Shown piece by piece: positions 20,353 to 31,459 of a stretch of 64,000 nucleotides of DNA; within the stretch, counting starts at the first letter, position 1, and each line of letters opens with the position of its first letter. Origin of the DNA: Bacillus sp. ISL-45. GTDB taxonomy: Bacteria; Bacillota; Bacilli; Bacillales; Cytobacillaceae. Below the pieces are notes generated by a model that had not been told where the DNA came from, ran no database searches, and saw nothing but the letters and a program-made list of their open reading frames with translations. The position numbers were made by a program, and so were the translations under genes. Location: contig NZ_JAGGQQ010000005.1 in assembly GCF_018613195.1 (NCBI RefSeq), positions 91,593-155,592 on the forward strand. Direction: 5' to 3'.

Positions 20353-20727
20353 TAGGTTTTTTTACGAAGCAGTGTTTACCTGCCTCAATGAGCCTTCGTG
20401 GATTGCTCTGGAAGCTATCAATCATTTAGGCAAAAAAACTCAAATAACGTCCAACAATACATCACCTAGCAACTTACGAAGAAAAGCGGGTTTATTTTTC
20501 CCTGAAAAAGGAAAGAGGGTGTAATAGAGGTTGCCATATTGAAGTTGGAACTTGCAAAAAATAAGATGCCGTTTTCTTTTGAAAGTAACTTCAGATGTGG
20601 ACATATTTTCGCATAAATATCAGGATACTAATCAATGAGTCAAAACGATGCTAAATGCTCTTGTTATTAGACACTTGAAAATAAATACGATAGAATTGAA
20701 CAACAAAGTATTATTATACTTATGGTT
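20353..20727. other. Long gap before lonA, nothing recognised
   Basis: About 375 bp without a credible gene, RNA fold or repeat. I looked for CtsR heptad repeats, since lonA is CtsR-controlled in B. subtilis, and found no convincing pair. Confidence 0.4.
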
Positions 20728-20739
20728 TGATACAATGCA
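20728..20739 (+). promoter_or_regulatory. Extended -10 promoter upstream of lonA
   Basis: TGATACAATGCA is identical to the 12 bases before clpX. Here it lies only 18 bp from the lonA start codon, so the transcript would have a very short leader. A good -35 is absent. Confidence 0.4.
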
Positions 20740-20757
20740 TGTTGGAGGTGCAATGTC

Positions 20758-23085
20758 ATGGCGAATAAGAATGAGCACACTGTCCCACTCCTGCCGCTGC
20801 GCGGTTTGCTTGTGTACCCGACGATGGTTCTGCATTTGGACGTAGGACGAGAAAAATCGGTACAGGCATTGGAAAAGGCAATGGTGGATGACCATTTAAT
20901 CTATCTTACAACCCAAAAGGATATATCCATAGATGAACCAGGCGAGGAGGATATGTACCAAATGGGTACATTGACTCGAGTGAAACAAATGCTGAAGCTC
21001 CCGAACGGAACGATCCGCGTGTTGGTTGAAGGGTTGTCCAGAGCTGAAATCACTGAACTTTTTGATGAGAATGACCATTTTTCCTGCAAAGTAAGAACCT
21101 TCGAGGATGATGAATCAAAAGATGTCGAAGATGAAGCATTGATGAGGACAATGCTTGAGTATTTCGAACAATACATAAAGATGTCCAAGAAGATTTCTGC
21201 GGAAACGTATGCATCTGTTTCTGATATTGAGGAGCCTGGAAGGATGGCGGACATCATTGCCTCCCATCTGCCTCTTAAGCTCAAAGAGAAGCAGGAAATC
21301 CTCGAGACGATTGACATCAAGGAACGGATGAATCGTGTCATCGAAATCATCCATAATGAAAAAGAAGTGCTGGGTCTCGAGAAAAAGATTGGCCAGCGTG
21401 TAAAGCGTTCGATGGAACGTACCCAAAAGGAATATTATTTGCGTGAGCAGATGAAGGCCATCCAGAAGGAACTTGGTGAAAAGGAAGGAAAGACAGGTGA
21501 AATTGCTGAGCTTACCGAAAAAATCGAGCTTGCCGGGATGCCTGAAAATGTGAAGGAAACTGCTTTGAAGGAACTCGACCGTTACGAGAAAGTCCCGACG
21601 ACTTCTGCTGAAAGCGCAGTAATCCGGAATTATATTGAATGGCTTGTTGCTTTGCCGTGGTCAAAGTCGACAGAGGATGACCTGGATATAAGCAAGGCAG
21701 AAAAAATCCTTGATAAGGACCATTACGGACTGGAAAAGGTAAAGGAAAGGGTACTTGAGTATCTAGCTGTCCAGAAGCTTACAAACTCATTAAAAGGACC
21801 AATTCTTTGTTTGGCTGGACCTCCGGGAGTCGGTAAAACGAGCTTGGCCAGGTCGATCGCTAAATCCCTGAACCGCAACTTTGTAAGGGTGTCTTTAGGC
21901 GGTGTCCGGGATGAGTCAGAAATTCGCGGCCACAGAAGGACTTATGTCGGCGCTATGCCAGGACGAGTCATTCAGGGAATGAAAAAGGCAGGAACGATTA
22001 ATCCTGTGTTCCTTCTTGATGAAATCGATAAAATGTCCAATGATTTCCGTGGTGATCCTTCTTCTGCAATGCTCGAGGTACTGGATCCGGAACAAAACCA
22101 TAATTTCAGCGATCATTACATTGAAGAGGCATATGACCTTTCAAAAGTAATGTTCATCGCTACTGCCAATAATCTTTCTACTGTCCCCGGACCATTGCTG
22201 GACAGGATGGAGATTATCAATATCGCAGGTTACACAGAGCAGGAAAAACTTCATATCGCCAAAGACCATCTTCTCCCTAGACAAATCAAGGACCATGGTT
22301 TATCCAAGTCCCAGCTTCAAATGAAGGATGAAGCATTGACGAAGGTAATTCGATATTACACACGCGAATCTGGTGTCCGTTCACTTGAAAGACAGCTTGC
22401 AGCAGTGTGCAGGAAAACAGCGAAAATCGTTGTTTCAGGTGATAAAAAGCGCGTAATCGTAAATGCGAAAAATGTTGAAGAATTCCTTGGCAAGACCAAG
22501 TTCAGGTATGGGCAGGCAGAGCTCGAAGACCAGGTGGGAGTAGCCACGGGCCTTGCATATACAACAGTCGGCGGCGACACACTTCAGATTGAAGTCTCCC
22601 TGTCACCAGGAAAAGGCAAACTAGTCCTCACTGGTAAGCTCGGGGATGTCATGAAGGAATCTGCGCAGGCTGCATTCAGCTATGTGCGTTCTAAAGCGAA
22701 GGATCTGGACATTGATCCGGATTTCCATGAAAAAAATGATATTCACATCCACGTTCCAGAAGGCGCTGTCCCGAAAGATGGACCTTCAGCCGGGATTACG
22801 ATTGCTACTGCTCTCGTTTCAGCTTTATCAGGAAAGCCGATTCGCAGGGAAGTAGGAATGACTGGAGAAATAACGCTCAGAGGTCGTGTATTGCCAATTG
22901 GCGGGCTCAAGGAAAAGTCGTTGAGTGCCCACAGGGCAGGCCTTACCAAGGTTATTTGTCCAAAAGATAATGAAAAAGATATTGACGATATTCCTGAAAG
23001 TGTACGTAAGGAGCTTGAATTTGTGTTAGTTTCCCATGTAGATGAAGTATTGAAGCACGCTCTTGCCAGCGGTGATTCTCAATGA
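20758..23085 (+). CDS. lonA: ATP-dependent Lon protease LonA
   Basis: The 775-residue cytoplasmic AAA+ protease degrades damaged and regulatory proteins. The N-terminal substrate domain begins [20 protein letters not shown] and runs to about residue 200, followed by a helical linker. Walker [16 protein letters not shown] is near residue 355 and Walker B in FLLDEIDKM. The protease domain has the catalytic serine of [14 protein letters not shown] near 677 and the lysine of [14 protein letters not shown] about 43 residues later. Start ATG 20758 follows TTGGAGGTG. The end overlaps ysxC by 4 bp. Confidence 0.98.
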   Translation: MANKNEHTVPLLPLRGLLVYPTMVLHLDVGREKSVQALEKAMVDDHLIYLTTQKDISIDEPGEEDMYQMGTLTRVKQMLKLPNGTIRVLVEGLSRAEITELFDENDHFSCKVRTFEDDESKDVEDEALMRTMLEYFEQYIKMSKKISAETYASVSDIEEPGRMADIIASHLPLKLKEKQEILETIDIKERMNRVIEIIHNEKEVLGLEKKIGQRVKRSMERTQKEYYLREQMKAIQKELGEKEGKTGEIAELTEKIELAGMPENVKETALKELDRYEKVPTTSAESAVIRNYIEWLVALPWSKSTEDDLDISKAEKILDKDHYGLEKVKERVLEYLAVQKLTNSLKGPILCLAGPPGVGKTSLARSIAKSLNRNFVRVSLGGVRDESEIRGHRRTYVGAMPGRVIQGMKKAGTINPVFLLDEIDKMSNDFRGDPSSAMLEVLDPEQNHNFSDHYIEEAYDLSKVMFIATANNLSTVPGPLLDRMEIINIAGYTEQEKLHIAKDHLLPRQIKDHGLSKSQLQMKDEALTKVIRYYTRESGVRSLERQLAAVCRKTAKIVVSGDKKRVIVNAKNVEEFLGKTKFRYGQAELEDQVGVATGLAYTTVGGDTLQIEVSLSPGKGKLVLTGKLGDVMKESAQAAFSYVRSKAKDLDIDPDFHEKNDIHIHVPEGAVPKDGPSAGITIATALVSALSGKPIRREVGMTGEITLRGRVLPIGGLKEKSLSAHRAGLTKVICPKDNEKDIDDIPESVRKELEFVLVSHVDEVLKHALASGDSQ

Positions 23086-23666
23086 AAGTAAATAGTGCAG
23101 AAATCGTGATCAGTGCTGTAAGGCCGAATCAATATCCGGAAGGAAATCTTCCGGAGTTCGCCCTTGCAGGCCGGTCAAATGTTGGCAAGTCTTCTTTTAT
23201 CAATAAAATGCTTAATAGAAAAGCGCTGGCGAGGACTTCGTCAAAGCCAGGGAAAACTCAAACGCTGAATTTTTATTTAATCAATGAAATGATTCATTTT
23301 GTTGATGTACCAGGATACGGGTACGCTAAAGTATCCAAGTCCGAACGTGAAGCATGGGGAAAAATGATTGAGACATACATTACTTCCCGAGAACAGTTAA
23401 GAGCAATGCTGCTGATCGTGGACCTTAGGCATCCGCCTTCAAAGGATGACGTGATGATGTATGATTTCCTCAAGCACTATGATATCCCAGTCATTATCAT
23501 CGCGACAAAAGCCGATAAAATCCCAAAATCAAAGTGGCAAAAGCACTTGAAGATTACAAAAGAAACTCTTGATTTAGACCCGGATGATACAATCATTCTT
23601 TTCTCTTCAGAAACAGGGGAAGGGAAAGACAAAGCCTGGTCAGTATTAGGGAGTTTCATGAAATAG
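23082..23666 (+). CDS. ysxC: Ribosome-biogenesis GTPase YsxC/EngB
   Basis: The 194-residue essential GTPase acts late in 50S subunit assembly. GTPase motifs are G1 [16 protein letters not shown]3 [12 protein letters not shown] and G4 [11 protein letters not shown], with a G5-like FSSETGEG near the end. The ATG overlaps the lonA stop (ATGA), so the two are cotranscribed and probably translationally coupled, as in B. subtilis. A strong terminator follows. Confidence 0.97.
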   Translation: MKVNSAEIVISAVRPNQYPEGNLPEFALAGRSNVGKSSFINKMLNRKALARTSSKPGKTQTLNFYLINEMIHFVDVPGYGYAKVSKSEREAWGKMIETYITSREQLRAMLLIVDLRHPPSKDDVMMYDFLKHYDIPVIIIATKADKIPKSKWQKHLKITKETLDLDPDDTIILFSSETGEGKDKAWSVLGSFMK

Positions 23667-23683
23667 TCCACGACCAATAAGAA

Positions 23684-23720
23684 ACCCGCACCGAGATCGA
23701 TCACGGTGCGGGTCTTTTTA
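23684..23720 (+). terminator. Terminator of lonA-ysxC
   Basis: ACCCGCACCG (23684-23693) and CGGTGCGGGT (23704-23713) pair perfectly, followed by CTTTTT. It faces a minus-strand gene and may serve both directions. Confidence 0.88.
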
Positions 23721-23772
23721 TCATATTGAAAATAATCTTTTAACTAGATTAGGTCTAGCTTCGGTGCTTTTC

Positions 23773-24258
23773 TTACTTCCTTTTAATAAACAACAGGTAA
23801 ACACCAATGAGTACCAAAGCTGCCGGCCAAAATCTCCATGCTGTCGAAACGCCATTTTCCAATAAACCAAGCCATCCGCTGACTCTGTCATAAAACAGCA
23901 GCAGTCCTGCTAGAATGAGAAAGAGGACACCGTGGAACAAGCCGTTGCCTGTTTTCTGATATCGCAGCAAAAAGCCAAGGGCGATAATTAAAATGAAAGC
24001 TCCAAGGTGATCTGGCCAGAGTGTGAATTGGTTGACCACATGAAAGTGAACACCGAAGCCAACGAGTATCACGCCCGGAAAGATCGCTTCAAAATCCCTG
24101 CCCCAATAACCCTGAACTAAAAAGGCGGCTCCGACGATGATCAAAAGTGTCGGCCAAGTATAAAATTCATTGAACAATGAAACATTTTCCTGCTGAAGAT
24201 AAAAATAGATTCCAAAACCGATTAATATCATTCCTGGTATAATTCTCTGATTTTTCAT
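23773..24258 (-). CDS. LiaI/LiaF-like multi-spanning membrane protein
   Basis: A 161-residue protein made mostly of short membrane segments joined by tight turns. The repeated pattern of small hairpins (PGMILIGFGIYFYLQ, then WPTLLIIVGAAFLVQGYWG, PGVILVGFGVHFHV) is typical of the LiaI-LiaF-like/DUF5668 transmembrane region. I start at ATG 24258 rather than the upstream in-frame codon because GGTGAAAG precedes it and the protein then begins MKNQRIIPGM. The family often accompanies envelope-stress systems, but no regulator is adjacent. It separates ysxC from hemA and points against them. Confidence 0.75.
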   Translation of the reverse strand: MKNQRIIPGMILIGFGIYFYLQQENVSLFNEFYTWPTLLIIVGAAFLVQGYWGRDFEAIFPGVILVGFGVHFHVVNQFTLWPDHLGAFILIIALGFLLRYQKTGNGLFHGVLFLILAGLLLFYDRVSGWLGLLENGVSTAWRFWPAALVLIGVYLLFIKRK

Positions 24259-24514
24259 TCTTTCACCACTTCCAGAAAGGCTCACTTGAATTAAAGGACA
24301 AACTTTGATAAGGTACATTAGGGAGTATGTTTATTTGCTTTTGATATAGTATAAAAGTATAACAAACAGACTGAAGAGATCGTTCAATTTAATCAAAGCT
24401 ATTATATATATTTTTTCAATAGTTGTTCACATTTACAACGTTAAAAGGGAAAAAACGTCATGTATAATTGCCTTAGCCAATTATGCAATTTCTATGTGGG
24501 GGTGTCAATTCATA

Positions 24515-25861
24515 ATGCATATTATCGTTGTCGGTCTTAACTATAAAACTGCCCCTGTCGAAATCCGTGAAAGATTGACATTCAACGAAGCAAACCTTGG
24601 TGAAGCAATGGGTGCACTTCAGGAAAAGAAGAGCATCCTGGAAAATGTCATCGTATCAACTTGCAACCGTACAGAAATATATGCTGTCGTGGATCAGCTT
24701 CATACAGGCAGATATTATATCAAGGAGTTTTTATCTGAATGGTTCGGGATTCCTCAGACAGAATTTACGCCCTTCCTGTTCATCTATGAACAAGACGGGG
24801 CTATTGAGCATTTATTCAAGGTTTCATGCGGTTTGAATTCCATGGTACTGGGTGAAACCCAGATCCTTGGGCAGGTGCGTTCAAGTTTCATGCTAGGACT
24901 TGAAAGGAACACGACTGGAACAGTCTTCAACCAGCTGTTCAAACAGGCAGTCACTATTGCCAAGCGCGGCCATTCTGAAACAGATATCGGTGCGAATGCT
25001 GTTTCTGTAAGCTACGCGGCTGTTGAGCTTGCCAAGAAGATTTTCGGCACTCTTGACCAGAAGCATGTCCTGATTCTTGGTGCTGGGAAAATGGGTGAGC
25101 TTGCGATCCAGAACCTTCATGCAAATGGTGCCAAGAAGGTGACAGTCATCAACCGTACTTACCAGAAAGCTGAGGATTTGGCGAACCGTTTCTCAGGCAA
25201 GGCGAAAACACTGGATGAACTTCAAACTGCGCTTGTGGATGCGGATATCCTAATCAGTTCAACAGGTGCGAAGAACTTTGTTGTCACGAAGGATATGATG
25301 GCAAAGGTCGAGCAAAAGCGAAAAGGAAAACCATTATTCATGGTGGATATTGCGGTGCCGCGTGATCTTGATCCGGAAATCGCGACGCTTGAAAATGTCT
25401 TCCTTTATGATATCGATGATCTAGAGGGCATCGTGGAAGCGAATCTGCAGGAACGTCAGAAGGCAGCAGAGAAAATTCTGATCATGATTGAAAGTGAGAT
25501 CGTCCAATTCAAACAGTGGCTCAATACACTTGGTGTCGTGCCGGTCATTTCTGCGTTGAGGGTCAAAGCCCTTTCAATCCAGCAAGAAACAATGGACAGC
25601 ATCGAACGCAAACTGCCTCATCTATCTGATCGTGATATTAAAGTCCTTAACAAGCATACAAAAAGCATCATTAATCAGCTCCTTAAGGACCCAATCCTGC
25701 AGGCGAAAGAGCTTGCGGCTGGTCCGGCTGCTGAGGAAGCACTCGATTTATTCGTGAAGATTTTCAATATTGAACAGCTCGTCGCTGAACAAGAAGGAAT
25801 GAAAACAGCTGAAACCAAGCAGGTAAAAGTTCCTTCGCCTCAGGCTTCTTTTCAGCCGTAG
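24515..25861 (+). CDS. hemA: Glutamyl-tRNA reductase
   Basis: The first enzyme of the C5 haem pathway reduces glutamyl-tRNA to glutamate-1-semialdehyde with NADPH. The catalytic cysteine is in [11 protein letters not shown] near residue 50. The conserved [14 protein letters not shown], the NADPH motif [10 protein letters not shown] near 190 and the C-terminal dimerisation helices are all present (448 residues, family about 455). I chose ATG 24515 ([14 protein letters not shown]) over 24494. GGGGGTG lies 10 bp upstream. A TATAAT at 24464-24469 may be its -10 box. It heads a six-gene haem operon. Confidence 0.97.
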   Translation: MHIIVVGLNYKTAPVEIRERLTFNEANLGEAMGALQEKKSILENVIVSTCNRTEIYAVVDQLHTGRYYIKEFLSEWFGIPQTEFTPFLFIYEQDGAIEHLFKVSCGLNSMVLGETQILGQVRSSFMLGLERNTTGTVFNQLFKQAVTIAKRGHSETDIGANAVSVSYAAVELAKKIFGTLDQKHVLILGAGKMGELAIQNLHANGAKKVTVINRTYQKAEDLANRFSGKAKTLDELQTALVDADILISSTGAKNFVVTKDMMAKVEQKRKGKPLFMVDIAVPRDLDPEIATLENVFLYDIDDLEGIVEANLQERQKAAEKILIMIESEIVQFKQWLNTLGVVPVISALRVKALSIQQETMDSIERKLPHLSDRDIKVLNKHTKSIINQLLKDPILQAKELAAGPAAEEALDLFVKIFNIEQLVAEQEGMKTAETKQVKVPSPQASFQP

Positions 25862-25872
25862 AGGTGGTGCCC

Positions 25873-26706
25873 ATGGGTGATCTTTATATTACACGTCTCC
25901 ATGAAATAACCATTGTGATTTATGCGGCCAGCGTGCTCTTATACTTTATCGATTTTCTTAACAGTAACCGGAGGGCAAACCAAATTGCCTTCTGGTTACT
26001 TGCATTTGTTTGGGGTTTCCAGACGATTTTCCTGTTGTATTACATGATTGACCAAGGCCGGTTCCCAGTTCTGACCCTTTTTGAGGGGCTTTACTTTTAT
26101 GCATGGGTGCTGGTCACGCTGTCGCTGGCAATCAATAAGCTTTTAAAAGTAGATTTCATTGTCTTTTTTACAAATATCCTTGGATTCATCATCATGGCGA
26201 TCCATACATTCGCACCAGTCCAATATGATTCAAATGTTATGTCCGAACAGCTTGTATCGGAACTTTTGCTCATCCATATCACGATGGCGATCTTGTCATA
26301 TGGGGCATTTTCGATCTCAGTGGTCTTTTCGCTGCTATATCTCATTCAATATGACCTTTTAAAGCGAAAAAAGTGGGGGAAGCTGTTATGGAGGATAACA
26401 GATTTAACGAAATTGGATTATTGGTCATACATATTGAATGTCATCGGAGTGCCGATGCTGATCCTGAGCCTGATTCTCGGGCTCCAATGGGCATGGATCA
26501 AGGTACCTGACCTTGCCTGGTATGATGCCAAGCTGATAGGCTCGTTCATCGTACTCGCTGTCTATAGCATCTACCTGTATTTAAGGGTTGGCAAAGAAAT
26601 GTATGGGAAATCGCTTGCCCTTTGGAATGTCGCATCGTTCCTGATTGTATTAATCAACTTTTTCCTTTTCGGAAAATTATCATCTTTCCATTTTTGGTAC
26701 CAATAA
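25873..26706 (+). CDS. hemX: HemX, membrane protein controlling HemA level
   Basis: A 277-residue integral membrane protein of the CcsA/HemX family with about eight membrane segments. It contains WGFQTIFLLYYMI and the conserved histidine-containing LLIHITMAILSYGAF. In B. subtilis HemX lowers the cellular amount of HemA. Start ATG 25873 is preceded by GAGGTGGT at 25861-25868. Upstream in-frame GTG codons overlap that site. It lies 11 bp after hemA and 12 bp before hemC. A role in cytochrome c assembly, as for the related CcsA, is less likely here. Confidence 0.92.
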   Translation: MGDLYITRLHEITIVIYAASVLLYFIDFLNSNRRANQIAFWLLAFVWGFQTIFLLYYMIDQGRFPVLTLFEGLYFYAWVLVTLSLAINKLLKVDFIVFFTNILGFIIMAIHTFAPVQYDSNVMSEQLVSELLLIHITMAILSYGAFSISVVFSLLYLIQYDLLKRKKWGKLLWRITDLTKLDYWSYILNVIGVPMLILSLILGLQWAWIKVPDLAWYDAKLIGSFIVLAVYSIYLYLRVGKEMYGKSLALWNVASFLIVLINFFLFGKLSSFHFWYQ

Positions 26707-26718
26707 TAGGAGGCTGTC

Positions 26719-27654
26719 ATGAGAAAAATTATCGTTGGCTCCAGACGGAGTAAGCTAGCATTGACACAAACAAACTGGGTAATAGAGCAGCTGAAAAAAC
26801 TAGGTGCGCCTTTTGAGTTCGAAGTGAAAGAAATTGTCACAAAAGGAGACAAAATTCTTGATGTAACTTTATCAAAGGTTGGCGGAAAAGGCCTTTTCGT
26901 AAAAGAAATCGAACAGGCTATGCTTGATAAAGAAATAGATATGGCTGTCCACAGCATGAAGGATATGCCTGCCGTACTTCCTGATGGACTTGTCATCGGA
27001 TCAATTCCAGAGAGGGAAGACCACCGTGATGTCCTGATTTCAAACGGCCATGTTGCTTTTAACGATCTGAAACCAGGTTCTGTCATCGGAACAAGCAGCC
27101 TGCGCAGGAGTGCCCAGCTGCTGGCTCAGCGGCCTGATCTTGAAATGAAGTGGATTCGCGGAAATATCGATACAAGGATCGCTAAGCTTGAAACAGAAGA
27201 CTATGATGGCATTATCCTTGCTGCTGCCGGTTTGAAGCGCATGGGATGGGCCAGTGATACAGTAACTGAGTTCATCAATGAGGATATTTGTGTACCAGCT
27301 GTCGGCCAGGGCGCGCTTTCAATCGAGTGCCGCGGCGATGATGAAGAGCTTCTTCAATTGCTCCAAAAATTCACTTCTGCTGAAACAAGTGCGACTGTCA
27401 GGGCCGAAAGAGCATTCCTTCACAAGATGGAGGGCGGATGCCAGGTACCGATTGCAGGATATGCATATCTTAATGACAAGGAAGAAATCGTCCTGACAGC
27501 ACTTGTTGGTTCTCCAGATGGAAAGACCATTTTCAAGGAACAGGTAACAGGAACAAACCCTGAGGAGCTAGGCGAGCTTGCAGCTGACAAGCTGATCAGC
27601 CAGGGAGCGAAAGACCTGATCGACCAGGTAAAACAGGAGCTTGATAGTGAATGA
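26719..27654 (+). CDS. hemC: Porphobilinogen deaminase (hydroxymethylbilane synthase)
   Basis: The 311-residue enzyme polymerises four porphobilinogens into hydroxymethylbilane. The N-terminus [17 protein letters not shown], the active-site aspartate region [25 protein letters not shown] and the cysteine carrying the dipyrromethane cofactor in [12 protein letters not shown] are all intact. Start ATG 26719 follows AGGAGG at 26709-26714. The stop overlaps the hemD start by 4 bp. Confidence 0.98.
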   Translation: MRKIIVGSRRSKLALTQTNWVIEQLKKLGAPFEFEVKEIVTKGDKILDVTLSKVGGKGLFVKEIEQAMLDKEIDMAVHSMKDMPAVLPDGLVIGSIPEREDHRDVLISNGHVAFNDLKPGSVIGTSSLRRSAQLLAQRPDLEMKWIRGNIDTRIAKLETEDYDGIILAAAGLKRMGWASDTVTEFINEDICVPAVGQGALSIECRGDDEELLQLLQKFTSAETSATVRAERAFLHKMEGGCQVPIAGYAYLNDKEEIVLTALVGSPDGKTIFKEQVTGTNPEELGELAADKLISQGAKDLIDQVKQELDSE

Positions 27655-28427
27655 TTCCAGCGCATTCGCTGCAAAATAAAACGGTCATGATTCCAAGGGG
27701 AAAGGCTCACGCGAAGTCTTTCTCCGAATTGGTTGCTAGAAATGGAGGGATTCCGGTGGAGATCCCTCTTATTGCCTTTCAGCCGGTTGCAGCATCTGAA
27801 AAACTACTTAAAACACTTGCTAATTTACATACCTACGATTGGATTATTTTTACGAGTAATGTTACGGTGGAAACCTTTTATACCTTTTTGAAAAAGGGAC
27901 AGGCTCTTCCGCCAAAAATAGCCGTGATCGGCGAAAAAACGAAAAAAGTCCTCTTGGACATGGGTGAAACGGTCGACTTTGTTCCAGAAGAATATGTTGC
28001 CGAAGGATTTATCGATGAGTTTTTACCACATGTCAATCAGGGTGAGAGAGTCCTGATTCCAAAAGGGAACCTGGCCAGGGATTATATCTCTGCTGCATTG
28101 AAAGAAAAGGGCGCAATTGTTGATGAAATCATCATCTATGAAACATTCATGCCTGATGAAAGCAGAAGCAAGCTCGTTAAGATGCTATCTGAAGAAAGTC
28201 TTGATATACTTACATTTACAAGCCCTTCTACGATTGACCACTTTATGAAAATCGTTGAGGAAAATCAATTAAGAGACAAGCTGGAGCACCGCATCGTTGC
28301 CTGCATCGGCCCTGTATCCAAAAGGAAGGCAGAGCAGCGGGGATTGAAAGTGCATGCCATGCCGGAAAAATACACCGTTGAAGAGATGCTGAAAAGCGTT
28401 GCCAAGTTTATAAATATTGGAGGGTAA
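27651..28427 (+). CDS. hemD: Uroporphyrinogen-III synthase
   Basis: A 258-residue protein that closes and inverts ring D of hydroxymethylbilane. Sequence conservation in this family is low. The assignment rests on the two-domain pattern ([20 protein letters not shown] at the N-terminus, [41 protein letters not shown]) and on its place between hemC and hemB. The ATG overlaps the hemC stop. Length agrees with B. subtilis (262). Confidence 0.94.
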   Translation: MIPAHSLQNKTVMIPRGKAHAKSFSELVARNGGIPVEIPLIAFQPVAASEKLLKTLANLHTYDWIIFTSNVTVETFYTFLKKGQALPPKIAVIGEKTKKVLLDMGETVDFVPEEYVAEGFIDEFLPHVNQGERVLIPKGNLARDYISAALKEKGAIVDEIIIYETFMPDESRSKLVKMLSEESLDILTFTSPSTIDHFMKIVEENQLRDKLEHRIVACIGPVSKRKAEQRGLKVHAMPEKYTVEEMLKSVAKFINIGG

Positions 28428-28430
28428 TCC

Positions 28431-29411
28431 ATGAAACACCTTGAATTCAGCCGACACCGCCGTCTTCGCCAATCAGCGAATATGCGCGCTCTAGTACGTG
28501 AAAACTATCTTCGCACTGAAGACCTGATCTACCCGCTTTTTGTCGTTGAAGGAGAAAATGTGAAAAAAGAAGTTTCTTCAATGCCCGGAGTCTATCAACT
28601 ATCCCTTGATAACCTAAAAGAAGAAATCAATGAAGTGGATTCTTTGGGCATTAAATCCGTGCTGCTTTTCGGTGTTCCGAATGAAAAAGATGAAGTAGGC
28701 TGTCAGGCGTATCATGATCACGGAATTTTGCAGGAAGCGATTCGAGTCATTAAAAAGGATTTTCCTGATATGGTTGTCATCGCCGATACATGTCTGTGTG
28801 AATACACTAGCCATGGCCATTGCGGCGTCATCGAGGATGGCAAGGTTCTCAATGATCCATCCCTTGAACTGCTCGGAAAGACAGCTGTCAGTCAGGCTAA
28901 AGCTGGAGCGGACATCATCGCACCATCGAATATGATGGACGGTTTTGTTACAGCGATTCGTTTTGCTTTGGATGAAGCAGGATTCCAGGATGTGCCGATC
29001 ATGTCTTACGCTGTTAAATATTCTTCTGCATTTTACGGTCCATTCCGTGAAGCGGCAGAAAGCACGCCACAGTTCGGTGACCGTAAATCCTACCAGATGG
29101 ATCCGGCAAACCGGATCGAAGCGATGCGTGAAGCTGAATCAGATGTCATGGAAGGAGCTGACTTCCTGATCGTCAAGCCAGGCATGCCTTACCTTGATAT
29201 CGTCCGTGACGTGAAAAACAACTTCAACCTGCCAGTTGTCATTTATAATGTCAGCGGTGAATATTCAATGGTCAAAGCAGCAGCTCAGAACGGCTGGGTC
29301 GACGAAAAGAGCATCGTCATGGAAATGCTGACAGGTATGAAACGCGCAGGGTCAGACCTGATCATCACCTATCACGCGAAGGATGCAGCACGCTGGCTGA
29401 AGGAACAATAA
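28431..29411 (+). CDS. hemB: Delta-aminolevulinic acid dehydratase (porphobilinogen synthase)
   Basis: The 326-residue enzyme condenses two aminolevulinates. The metal-binding cysteine cluster [14 protein letters not shown] is near residue 120, so it is a Zn-type enzyme. The two active-site lysines are in [17 protein letters not shown] (about 195) and [11 protein letters not shown] (about 248). Start ATG 28431 follows GGAGGGTAA at 28419-28427, three bases after hemD. A gap of 84 bp precedes hemL. Confidence 0.98.
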   Translation: MKHLEFSRHRRLRQSANMRALVRENYLRTEDLIYPLFVVEGENVKKEVSSMPGVYQLSLDNLKEEINEVDSLGIKSVLLFGVPNEKDEVGCQAYHDHGILQEAIRVIKKDFPDMVVIADTCLCEYTSHGHCGVIEDGKVLNDPSLELLGKTAVSQAKAGADIIAPSNMMDGFVTAIRFALDEAGFQDVPIMSYAVKYSSAFYGPFREAAESTPQFGDRKSYQMDPANRIEAMREAESDVMEGADFLIVKPGMPYLDIVRDVKNNFNLPVVIYNVSGEYSMVKAAAQNGWVDEKSIVMEMLTGMKRAGSDLIITYHAKDAARWLKEQ

Positions 29412-29495
29412 AGATAAATGCTTTGACGATGTCTCTGGCAGTCATAATGGCTGGAACTGAATCTCTGGAGTCAATTAATAGAAATGAGGGATAAT

Positions 29496-30788
29496 ATGCG
29501 CTCATATGATAAATCGATAGAAGCTTTCAAGGAAGCGACAGAACTTTTGCCGGGAGGAGTTAACAGTCCCGTCCGCGCATTCAAGTCTGTCGATATGGAT
29601 CCTATCTTCATGGAAAAAGGAAAAGGTTCTAAAATCTATGACATCGATGGCAACGAGTATATAGACTATGTATTGTCATGGGGACCACTGATTCTTGGAC
29701 ACACGAACGAGAAGGTCGTAGAGGGAATCAAGAAAGTGGCGGAGCTTGGGACAAGCTTCGGCGCACCGACAGTTGTCGAGAATGAGCTTGCACAATTAGT
29801 CATTGACCGTGTGCCATCAATCGAAATGGTGAGGATGGTATCTTCGGGAACTGAGGCAACGATGAGTGCATTGCGCCTGGCGCGTGGGTATACAGGCCGG
29901 AATAAAATCCTGAAGTTTGAAGGCTGCTACCATGGACATGGCGACTCATTGCTGATTAAAGCAGGCTCAGGCGTCGCTACACTAGGCTTGCCAGACAGCC
30001 CGGGTGTTCCAGAGGGAGTTGCCAAAAACACGATTACAGTACCTTACAATGACCTTGAAAGCGTCCGTTACGCATTCGAGCAGTTTGGTGATGATATTGC
30101 TGGTGTAATCGTTGAACCAGTGGCCGGGAACATGGGTGTTGTTCCTCCAGTTGAAGGCTTCCTGGAAGGTTTGCGCGAAATCACGACCCAGTATGGCACG
30201 GTATTGATTTTTGATGAGGTCATGACAGGCTTCCGTGTAGGCTATAACTGTGCGCAGGGCTTTTACAATGTAACGCCAGACCTGACATGCCTCGGAAAAG
30301 TAATCGGCGGCGGACTTCCGGTAGGCGCATACGGCGGTAAGAGGGAGATCATGGAGCAAATCGCTCCAAGCGGTCCTATTTACCAGGCGGGAACGCTATC
30401 AGGCAACCCGCTGGCGATGACAGCTGGCCTCGAGACATTGAAGCAGCTGACACCGGAATCGTACAAAGAATTTGAACGCAAAGCCGTTATTCTTGAAAAC
30501 GGTTTGAAAGCTTCGGCTGAGAAATACGGGATCCCGCACACAATCAACCGTGCAGGATCAATGATCGGCATCTTCTTCACAAATGAAAATGTCATCAACT
30601 ATGAATTGGCCAGACAATCGAATCTGGAATTCTTTGCAGCATACTATCGTGAAATGGCGAATGAAGGAGTCTTCCTGCCGCCATCACAGTTCGAAGGATT
30701 ATTCCTTTCAACAGCACACACTGACGAAGACCTGCAGAAAACAATCGAAGCAGCTGAGAAGGCATTTGCGAAGCTTCAGGAAAAATAA
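29496..30788 (+). CDS. hemL: Glutamate-1-semialdehyde 2,1-aminomutase
   Basis: The PLP enzyme converts glutamate-1-semialdehyde to aminolevulinate. The PLP lysine is in [17 protein letters not shown] near residue 268. [12 protein letters not shown] and the class III aminotransferase N-terminus [15 protein letters not shown] are clear. ATG 29496 is preferred to ATG 29484. It has GAGGGA directly upstream and gives 430 residues, equal to B. subtilis HemL. Last gene of the haem operon. Confidence 0.97.
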   Translation: MRSYDKSIEAFKEATELLPGGVNSPVRAFKSVDMDPIFMEKGKGSKIYDIDGNEYIDYVLSWGPLILGHTNEKVVEGIKKVAELGTSFGAPTVVENELAQLVIDRVPSIEMVRMVSSGTEATMSALRLARGYTGRNKILKFEGCYHGHGDSLLIKAGSGVATLGLPDSPGVPEGVAKNTITVPYNDLESVRYAFEQFGDDIAGVIVEPVAGNMGVVPPVEGFLEGLREITTQYGTVLIFDEVMTGFRVGYNCAQGFYNVTPDLTCLGKVIGGGLPVGAYGGKREIMEQIAPSGPIYQAGTLSGNPLAMTAGLETLKQLTPESYKEFERKAVILENGLKASAEKYGIPHTINRAGSMIGIFFTNENVINYELARQSNLEFFAAYYREMANEGVFLPPSQFEGLFLSTAHTDEDLQKTIEAAEKAFAKLQEK

Positions 30789-30796
30789 TTAGGATG

Positions 30797-30825
30797 ACAC
30801 TCTCCATTTTTGGGGAGTGTTTTTT
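30797..30825 (+). terminator. Terminator of the haem operon
   Basis: ACACTCTCC (30797-30805) and GGGGAGTGT (30812-30820) pair with one G-T and are followed by TTTTTT. Confidence 0.92.
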
Positions 30826-30891
30826 ATTGGTCTATGCTGTATTTTGATCAGACAAAATTGAGAGATCTCAACTGGATTTTAGTAGTCCAGG

Positions 30892-31266
30892 TTCGGACAA
30901 AAGGCGGTTGGTTTCACTTAACTTTGTCCGAAGTAGCCCCATGTTCGGACAAAACACGGTCGTATTCTTTTGATTTTGTCCGAAGTAGTCCCAGGTTCGG
31001 ACAAAAGATGGTCGTATTCTTGTAACTTTGTCTGAAGTAGCCCCAGGTTCGGACAAAAGATGGTCGTATTCTTGTAACTTTGTCCGAAGTAGTCCCATGT
31101 TCGGACAAAAGGCGGTTGGTTTCACTTAACTTTGTCCGAAGTAGTCCCAGGTTCGGACAAAAGATGGTCGTATTCTTGTAACTTTGTCTGAAGTAGCCCC
31201 AGGTTCGGACAAAAGGCGGTTGGTTTCACTAAGCTTTGTCCGAAGTAGCTCCAGGTTCGGACAAAA
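30892..31266 (+). repeat. 52-bp tandem array, type A (hemL-spoVID gap)
   Basis: TTCGGACAAA begins at 30892, 30944, 30996, 31048, 31100, 31152, 31204 and 31256, an exact 52-bp period over eight copies. Each period holds TGTCCGAA (TGTCTGAA in two) and TTCGGACA as arms of a 27-bp dyad. The spacer after each copy is mainly of two kinds, GGCGGTTGGTTTCACTTAAC (copies 1, 5, 7) or GATGGTCGTATTCTTGTAAC (3, 4, 6), with copy 2 a variant. No promoter or gene is visible in the rest of the gap (31267-31459) apart from the spoVID ribosome-binding site. Confidence 0.9.
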
Positions 31267-31459
31267 CCCCGTCATTTTCCACGTGAATATCTCCCTGGCT
31301 TTAATTTTGCTCAAGCATTTTCCTTAAGTAGGAATCCGCTTCAAACAATCCCTTTCCAACTCCTTTTTATGTTCTAAATTATCATAAAAGTAAATACAGA
31401 CTCATAAAGTGTTAATGACATAGTGATTTTACGTTTAAGGAATGAAAGGAGGAGTCGCT

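Noticed and set aside
20122-20757. CtsR operator before lonA
   Set aside because: I searched for paired GGTCAAA-like heptads and found none convincing.
30892-31266. CRISPR array
   Set aside because: The repeat-spacer look is superficial. The spacers are only two recurring types, the repeat is a long imperfect dyad, and no cas gene is present.
30868-31314. Small minus-strand frames with repetitive peptides (TSDKV, LLSEPG)
   Set aside because: They are translations of the 52-bp array in successive frames, without ribosome-binding sites.
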